Assembly: GCF_910591885.1 (NCBI RefSeq)
Contig: NW_025963575.1
Coordinates: 124,001-188,000 of the forward strand
Reading direction: 5' to 3'
Length of the DNA stretch: 64,000 nucleotides
DNA from: Bombus terrestris
Lineage: Eukaryota > Arthropoda > Insecta > Hymenoptera > Apidae
A program made the translations under genes and the position numbers. Below the pieces are notes generated by a model. That model ran no database searches. It had not been told where the DNA came from and worked only from the letters and a program-made list of their open reading frames with translations. Of the stretch, positions 53,721 through 62,700 are shown piece after piece. Each line of letters opens with the position of its first letter. Positions within the stretch are counted from its first letter, which is position 1.

Positions 53721-56700
53721 GTTGTCCCACGTTGTCCCACGTTGTCCCACGTTGTCCCACGTTGTCCCACGTTGTCCCACGGTGTCCCACGGTGTCCCAC
53801 GGTGTCCAACGGTGTCCCACGTTGTCCCACGTTGTCCCACGTTGTCCCACGTTGTCCCACGTTGTCCCACGTTGTCCCACGGTGTCCAACGGTGTCCAAC
53901 GATGTCCAACTGTGTCCAACGGTGTCCCACGTTGTCCTACGTTGTCCAACGATGTCCAACGGTGTCCCACGTTGTCCCACGTTGTCCCACGTTGTCCCAC
54001 GTTGTCCCACGTTGTCCCACGTTGTCCCACGTTGTCCAACGATGTCCAACGGTGTCCCACGTTGTCCCACGTTGTCCCACGTTGTCCCACGTTGTCCCAC
54101 GATGTCCCACGTTGTCCAACGATGTCCAACGGTGTCCCACGTTGTCCCACGATGTCCCACGTTGTCCAACGATGTCCAACGGTGTCCCACGTTGTCCCAC
54201 GTTTTCCCACGTTGTCCCACGTTGTCCCACGTTGTCCCACGTTGTCCCACGTTGCCCCACGTTGTCCCACGTTGTCCCACGTTGTCCCACGGTGTCCAAC
54301 GATGTCCAACGGTGTCCAACGGTGTCCCACGGTGTCCAACGATGTCCAACGGTGTCCCACGTTGTCCCACGTTGTCCCACGTTGTCCCACGTTGTCCCAC
54401 GTTGTCCCACGTTGTCCCACGTTGTCCCACGTTGTCCCACGTTGTCCCACGTTGTCCCACGTTGTCCCACGTTGTCCCACGTTGTCCCACGTTGTCCCAC
54501 GGTGTCCAACGGTGTCCAACGATGTCCAACGGTGTCCAACGGTGTCCCACGATGTCCACCGATGTCCAACGGTGTCCAACGGTGTCCAACGGTGTCCAAC
54601 GGTGTCCAACGATGTCCAACGATGTCCAACGATGTCCAACGGTGTCCAACGATGTCCAACGATGTCCAACGATGTCCAACGGTGTCCAACGGTGTCCCAC
54701 GGTGTCCCACGTTGTCCCACGTTGTCCCACGTTGTCCCACGTTGTCCCACGTTGTCCCACGGTGTCCAACGGTGTCCAACGATGTCCAACGGTGTCCCAC
54801 GTTGTCCCACGTTGTCCCACGTTGTCCCACGTTGTCCCACGTTGTCCAACGATGTCCAACGGTGTCCCTCATTGTCCCACGTTGTCCCACGTTGTCCCAC
54901 GTTGTCCCACGATGTCCCACGTTGTCCAACGATGTCCAACGGTGTCCCACGTTGTCCCACGTTGTCCTACGTTGTCCCACGTTGTCCCACGTTGTCCCAC
55001 GTTGTCCCACGTCGTCCCACGTTGTCCCACGGTGTCCAACGGTGTCCCACGTTGTCCCACGTTGTCCCACGGTGTCCAACGATGTCCCACGGTGTCCAAC
55101 GGTGTCCCACGTTGTCCCACGTTGTCCCACGTTGTCCCACGTTGTCCCACGTTGTCCCACGTTGTCCCACGTTGTCCCACGTTGTCCCACGTTGTCCCAC
55201 GTTGTCCCACGTTGTCCCACGTTGTCCCACGTTGTCCCACGTTGTCCCACGTTGTCCCACGTTGTCCCACGTTGTCCCACGTTGTCCCACGTTGTCCCAC
55301 GTTGTCCCACGTTGTCCCACGTTGTCCCACGTTGTCCCACGTTGTCCCACGTTGTCCCACGTTGTCCCACGTTGTCCCACGTTGTCCAACGATGTCCAAC
55401 GGTGTCCCACGTTGTCCCACGTTGTCCTACGTTGTCCCACGTTGTCCCACGTTGTCTCACGTTGTCCCACGTTGTCCCACGTTGTCCCACGGTGTCCAAC
55501 GGTGTCCAACGATGTCCAACTGTGTCCAACGGTGTCCCACGTTGTCCCACGTTGTCCCACGTTGTCCCACGTTGTCCCACGTTGTCCTACGTTGTCCCAC
55601 GTTGTCCAACGATGTCCAACGGTGTCCCACGTTGTCCCACGTTGTCCCACGTTGTCCCACGTTGTCCCACGTTGTCCAACGATGTCCAACGGTGTCCCTC
55701 ATTGTCCCACGTTGTCCCACGTTGTCCCACGTTGTCCCACGATGTCCCACGTTGTCCAACGATGTCCAACGGTGTCCCACGTTGTCCCACGTTGTCCTAC
55801 GTTGTCCCACGTTGTCCCACGTTGTCCCACGTTGTCCCACGTCGTCCCACGGTGTCCAACGGTGTCCCACGTTGTCCCACGTTGTCCTACGTTGTCCCAC
55901 GTTGTCCCACGTTGTCCCACGTTGTCCCACGTCGTCCCACGTTGTCCCACGGTGTCCAACGGTGTCCCACGTTGTCCCACGTTGTCCCACGGTGTCCAAC
56001 GATGTCCAACGGCGTCCAACGGTGTCCCACGGTGTCCAACGATGTCCAACGGTGTCCCATGTTGTCCCACGTTGTCCCACGTTGTCCCACGTTGTCCCAC
56101 GTTGTCCCACGTTGTCCCACGTTGTCCCACGTTGTCCCACGTTGTCCCACGTTGTCCCACGTTGTCCCACGTTGTCCCACGTTGTCCCACGGTGTCCAAC
56201 GGTGTCCAACGATGTCCAACGGTGTCCAACGGTGTCCCACGATGTCCACCGATGTCCAACGGTGTCCAACGGTGTCCAACGGTGTCCAACGGTGTCCAAC
56301 GATGTCCAACGATGTCCAACGATGTCCAACGGTGTCCAACGGTGTCCCACGGTGTCCAACGGTGTCCCACGTTGTCCCACGTTGTCCCACGTTGTCCCAC
56401 GTTGTCCCACGTTGTCCCACGTTGTCCCACGTTGTCCCACGTTGTCCCACGTTGTCCCACGGTGTCCAACGGTGTCCAACGATGTCCAACGGTGTCCAAC
56501 GGTGTCCCACGTTGTCCCACGTTGTCCCACGGTGTCCAACGATGTCCAACGGTGTCCCACGTTGTCCCACGTTGTCCCACGTTGTCCCACGTTGTCCCAC
56601 GTTGTCCCACGTTGTCCCACGGTGTCCAACGGTGTCCAACGATGTCCAACGGTGTCCAACGGTGTCCCACGATGTCCACCGATGTCCAACGGTGTCCAAC

Positions 56701-59700
56701 GGTGTCCAACGGTGTCCAACGGTGTCCAACGATGTCCAACGATGTCCAACGATGTCCAACGATGTCCAACGATGTCCAACGGTGTCCAACGGTGTCCCAC
56801 GGTGTCCAACGGTGTCCCACGTTGTCCCACGTTGTCCCACGTTGTCCCACGTTGTCCCACGTTGTCCCACGTTGTCCCACGTTGTCCCACGGTGTCCAAC
56901 GGTGTCCAACGATGTCCAACGGTGTCCAACGGTGTCCCACGTTGTCCCACGTTGTCCCACGGTGTCCAACGATGTCCAACGGTGTCCCACGTTGTCCCAC
57001 GTTGTCCCACGTTGTTCCATGGTTTCCCACGTTGTCCCACGTTGTCCCACGTTGTCCCACGTTGTCCCACGTTGTCCAACGGTGTCCCACGGTGTCCAAC
57101 GGTGTCCCACGTTGTCCCACGTTGTCCCACGTTGTCCCACGTTGTCCCACGTTGTCCCACGTTGTCCCACGTTGTCCCACGGTGTCCAACGGTGTCCAAC
57201 GATGTCCAACGGTGTCCAACGGTGTCCCACGATGTCCACCGATGTCCAACGGTGTCCAACGGTGTCCCACGTTGTCCCACGTTGTCCCACGTTGTCCCAC
57301 GTTGTCCCACGTTGTCCCACGTTGTCCCACGTTGTCCCACGTTGTCCCACGTTGTCCCACGGTGTCCCACGGTGTCCCACGGTGTCCAACGGTGTCCCAC
57401 GTTGTCCCACGTTGTCCCACGTTGTCCCACGTTGTCCCACGTTGTCCCACGTTGTCCCACGGTGTCCAACGGTGTCCAACGATGTCCAACTGTGTCCAAC
57501 GGTGTCCCACGTTGTCCCACGTTGTCCAACGATGTCCAACGGTGTCCCACGTTGTCCCACGTTGTCCCACGTTGTCCCACGTTGTCCCACGTTGTCCCAC
57601 GTTGTCCCACGTTGTCCAACGATGTCCAACGGTGTCCCACGTTGTCCCACGTTGTCCCACGTTGTCCCACGTTGTCCCACGATGTCCCACGTTGTCCAAC
57701 GATGTCCAACGGTGTCCCACGTTGTCCCACGATGTCCCACGTTGTCCAACGATGTCCAACGGTGTCCCACGTTGTCCCACGTTTTCCCACGTTGTCCCAC
57801 GTTGTCCCACGTTGTCCCACGTTGTCCCACGTTGTCCCACGTTGTCCCACGTTGTCCCACGTTGTCCCACGGTGTCCAACGATGTCCAACGGTGTCCAAC
57901 GGTGTCCCACGGTGTCCAACGATGTCCAACGGTGTCCCACGTTGTCCCACGTTGTCCCACGTTGTCCCACGGTGTCCCCCGTTGTCCCACGTTGTCCCAC
58001 GTTGTCCCACGTTGTCCCACGTTGTCCCACGTTGTCCCACGTTGTCCCACGTTGTCCCACGGTGTCCAACGGTGTCCAACGATGTCCAACGGTGTCCAAC
58101 GGTGTCCCACGATGTCCACCGATGTCCAACGGTGTCCAACGGTGTCCAACGGTGTCCAACGGTGTCCAACGATGTCCAACGATGTCCAACGATGTCCAAC
58201 GGTGTCCAACGATGTCCAACGATGTCCAACGATGTCCAACGGTGTCCAACGGTGTCCCACGATGTCCCACGTTGTCCCACGTTGTCCCACGTTGTCCCAC
58301 GTTGTCCCACGTTGTCCCACGGTGTCCAACGGTGTCCAACGATGTCCAACGGTGTCCCACGTTGTCCCACGTTGTCCCACGTTGTCCCACGTTGTCCCAC
58401 GTTGTCCAACGATGTCCAACGGTGTCCCTCATTGTCCCACGTTGTCCCACGTTGTCCCACGTTGTCCCACGATGTCCCACGTTGTCCAACGATGTCCAAC
58501 GGTGTCCCACGTTGTCCCACGTTGTCCTACGTTGTCCCACGTTGTCCCACGTTGTCCCACGTTGTCCCACGTCGTCCCACGTTGTCCCACGGTGTCCAGC
58601 GGTGTCCCACGTTGTCCCACGTTGTCCCACGGTGTCCAACGATGTCCAACGGTGTCCAACGATGTCCAACGATGTCCAACGGTGTCCAACGGTGTCCCAC
58701 GGTGTCCCACGTTGTCCCACGTTGTCCCACGTTGTCCCACGTTGTCCCACGTTGTCCCACGGTGTCCAACGGTGTCCAACGATGTCCAACGGTGTCCCAC
58801 GTTGTCCCACGTTGTCCCACGTTGTCCCACGTTGTCCCACGTTGTCCAACGATGTCCAACGGTGTCCCTCATTGTCCCACGTTGTCCCACGTTGTCCCAC
58901 GTTGTCCCACGATGTCCCACGTTGTCCAACGATGTCCAACGGTGTCCCACGTTGTCCCACGTTGTCCTACGTTGTCCCACGTTGTCCCACGTTGTCCCAC
59001 GTTGTCCCACGTTGTCCCACGTTGTCCCACGTTGTCCCACGTTGTCCAACGATGTCCAACGGTGTCCCACGTTGTCCCACGTTGTCCTACGTTGTCCCAC
59101 GTTGTCCCACGTTGTCTCACGTTGTCCCACGTTGTCCCACGTTGTCCCACGGTGTCCAACGGTGTCCAACGATGTCCAACTGTGTCCAACGGTGTCCCAC
59201 GTTGTCCCACGTTGTCCCACGTTGTCCCACGTTGTCCCACGTTGTCCTACGTTGTCCCACGTTGTCCAACGATGTCCAACGGTGTCCCACGTTGTCCCAC
59301 GTTGTCCCACGTTGTCCCACGTTGTCCCACGTTGTCCAACGATGTCCAACGGTGTCCCTCATTGTCCCACGTTGTCCCACGTTGTCCCACGTTGTCCCAC
59401 GATGTCCCACGTTGTCCAACGATGTCCAACGGTGTCCCACGTTGTCCCACGTTGTCCTACGTTGTCCCACGTTGTCCCACGTTGTCCCACGTTGTCCCAC
59501 GTCGTCCCACGGTGTCCAACGGTGTCCCACGTTGTCCCACGTTGTCCTACGTTGTCCCACGTTGTCCCACGTTGTCCCACGTTGTCCCACGTCGTCCCAC
59601 GTTGTCCCACGGTGTCCAACGGTGTCCCACGTTGTCCCACGTTGTCCCACGGTGTCCAACGATGTCCAACGGTGTCCAACGGTGTCCCACGGTGTCCAAC

Positions 59701-62700
59701 GATGTCCAACGGTGTCCCATGTTGTCCCACGTTGTCCCACGTTGTCCCACGTTGTCCCACGTTGTCCCACGTTGTCCCACGTTGTCCCACGTTGTCCCAC
59801 GTTGTCCCACGTTGTCCCACGTTGTCCCACGTTGTCCCACGTTGTCCCACGGTGTCCAACGGTGTCCAACGCTGTCCAACGGTGTCCAACGGTGTCCCAC
59901 GATGTCCACCGATGTCCAACGGTGTCCAACGGTGTCCAACGGTGTCCAACGGTGTCCAACGATGTCCAACGATGTCCAACGATGTCCAACGGTGTCCAAC
60001 GGTGTCCCACGGTGTCCAACGGTGTCCCACGTTGTCCCACGTTGTCCCACGTTGTCCCACGTTGTCCCACGTTGTCCCACGTTGTCCCACGTTGTCCCAC
60101 GGTGTCCAACGGTGTCCAACGATGTCCAACGGTGTCCAACGGTGTCCCACGTTGTCCCACGTTGTCCCACGGTGTCCAACGATGTCCAACGGTGTCCCAC
60201 GTTGTCCCACGTTGTCCCACGTTGTCCCACGTTGTCCCACGTTGTCCCACGTTGTCCCACGGTGTCCAACGGTGTCCAACGATGTCCAACGGTGTCCAAC
60301 GGTGTCCCACGATGTCCACCGATGTCCAACGGTGTCCAACGGTGTCCAACGGTGTCCAACGGTGTCCAACGATGTCCAACGATGTCCAACGATGTCCAAC
60401 GGTGTCCAACGGTGTCCCACGGTGTCCAACGGTGTCCCACGTTGTCCCACGTTGTCCCACGTTGTCCCACGTTGTCCCACGTTGTCCCACGTTGTCCCAC
60501 GTTGTCCCACGTTGTCCCACGTTGTCCCACGTTGTCCCACGTTGTCCCACGTTGTCCCACGTTGTCCCACGTTGTCCTACGTTGTCCCACGTTGTCCAAC
60601 GATGTCCAACGGTGTCCCACGTTGTCCCACGTTGTCCCACGTTGTCCCACGTTGTCCCACGTTGTCCAACGATGTCCAACGGTGTCCCTCATTGTCCCAC
60701 GTTGTCCCACGTTGTCCCACGTTGTCCCACGATGTCCCACGTTGTCCAACGATGTCCAACGGTGTCCCACGTTGTCCCACGTTGTCCTACGTTGTCCCAC
60801 GTTGTCCCACGTTGTCCCACGTTGTCCCACGTCGTCCCACGGTGTCCAACGGTGTCCCACGTTGTCCCACGTTGTCCTACGTTGTCCCACGTTGTCCCAC
60901 GTTGTCCCACGTTGTCCCACGTCGTCCCACGTTGTCCCACGGTGTCCAACGGTGTCCCACGTTGTCCCACGTTGTCCCACGGTGTCCAACGATGTCCAAC
61001 GGTGTCCAACGGTGTCCCACGGTGTCCAACGATGTCCAACGGTGTCCCATGTTGTCCCACGTTGTCCCACGTTGTCCCACGTTGTCCCACGTTGTCCCAC
61101 GTTGTCCCACGGTGTCCCACGTTGTCCCACGTTGTCCCACGGTGTCCCACGTTGTCCCACGTTGTCCCACGTTGTCCCACGGTGTCCAACGGTGTCCAAC
61201 GATGTCCAACGGTGTCCAACGGTGTCCCACGATGTCCACCGATGTCCAACGGTGTCCAACGGTGTCCAACGGTGTCCAACGGTGTCCAACGATGTCCAAC
61301 GATGTCCAACGATGTCCAACGGTGTCCAACGGTGTCCCACGGTGTCCAACGGTGTCCCACGTTGTCCCACGTTGTCCCACGTTGTCCCACGTTGTCCCAC
61401 GTTGTCCCACGTTGTCCCACGTTGTCCCACGGTGTCCAACGGTGTCCAACGATGTCCAACGGTGTCCAACGGTGTCCCACGTTGTCCCACGTTGTCCCAC
61501 GGTGTCCAACGATGTCCAACGGTGTCCCACGTTGTCCCACGTTGTCCCACGTTGTTCCATGGTTTCCCACGTTGTCCCACGTTGTCCCACGTTGTCCCAC
61601 GTTGTCCCACGTTGTCCAACGGTGTCCCACGGTGTCCAACGGTGTCCCACGTTGTCCCACGTTGTCCCACGTTGTCCCACGTTGTCCCACGTTGTCCCAC
61701 GTTGTCCCACGTTGTCCCACGGTGTCCAACGGTGTCCAACGATGTCCAACGGTGTCCAACGGTGTCCCACGATGTCCACCGATGTCCAACGGTGTCCAAC
61801 GGTGTCCCACGTTGTCCCACGTTGTCCCACGTTGTCCCACGTTGTCCCACGTTGTCCCACGTTGTCCCACGTTGTCCCACGTTGTCCCACGTTGTCCCAC
61901 GGTGTCCCACGGTGTCCCACGGTGTCCAACGGTGTCCCACGTTGTCCCACGTTGTCCCACGTTGTCCCACGTTGTCCCACGTTGTCCCACGTTGTCCCAC
62001 GGTGTCCAACGGTGTCCAACGATGTCCAACTGTGTCCAACGGTGTCCCACGTTGTCCCACGTTGTCCAACGATGTCCCACGGTGTCCCACGTTGTCCCAC
62101 GTTGTCCCACGTTGTCCCACGTTGTCCCACGTTGTCCCACGTTGTCCCACGTTGTCCAACGATGTCCAACGGTGTCCCACGTTGTCCCACGTTGTCCCAC
62201 GTTGTCCCACGTTGTCCCACGATGTCCCACGTTGTCCAACGATGTCCAACGGTGTCCCACGTTGTCCCACGATGTCCCACGTTGTCCAACGATGTCCAAC
62301 GGTGTCCCACGTTGTCCCACGTTTTCCCACGTTGTCCCACGTTGTCCCACGTTGTCCCACGTTGTCCCACGTTGTCCCACGTTGTCCCACGTTGTCCCAC
62401 GTTGTCCCACGGTGTCCAACGATGTCCAACGGTGTCCAACGGTGTCCCACGGTGTCCAACGATGTCCAACGGTGTCCCACGTTGTCCCACGTTGTCCCAC
62501 GTTGTCCCACGTTGTCCCACGTTGTCCCACGTTGTCCCACGTTGTCCCACGTTGTCCCACGTTGTCCCACGTTGTCCCACGTTGTCCCACGTTGTCCCAC
62601 GGTGTCCAACGGTGTCCAACGATGTCCAACGGTGTCCAACGGTGTCCCACGATGTCCACCGATGTCCAACGGTGTCCAACGGTGTCCAACGGTGTCCAAC

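Larger units (their letters stand above)
1911..61570. repeat. CCATGG marker doublet, 23 dispersed copies
   Basis: A fixed pair of neighbouring units, TTGTTCCATG then GTTTCCCACG, carries four substitutions within 9 bases of the consensus and creates CCATGG, which is otherwise absent. The doublets start at about 1911, 2441, 3121, 6391, 7101, 14731, 15561, 20841, 21451, 25861, 34241, 37581, 42141, 42221, 43741, 46981, 47481, 50041, 50711, 52761, 53431, 57011 and 61551. The four changes always occur together, which points to a single origin spread by duplication on both sides of the register slip. The site would make a restriction map of the array. Confidence 0.92.
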
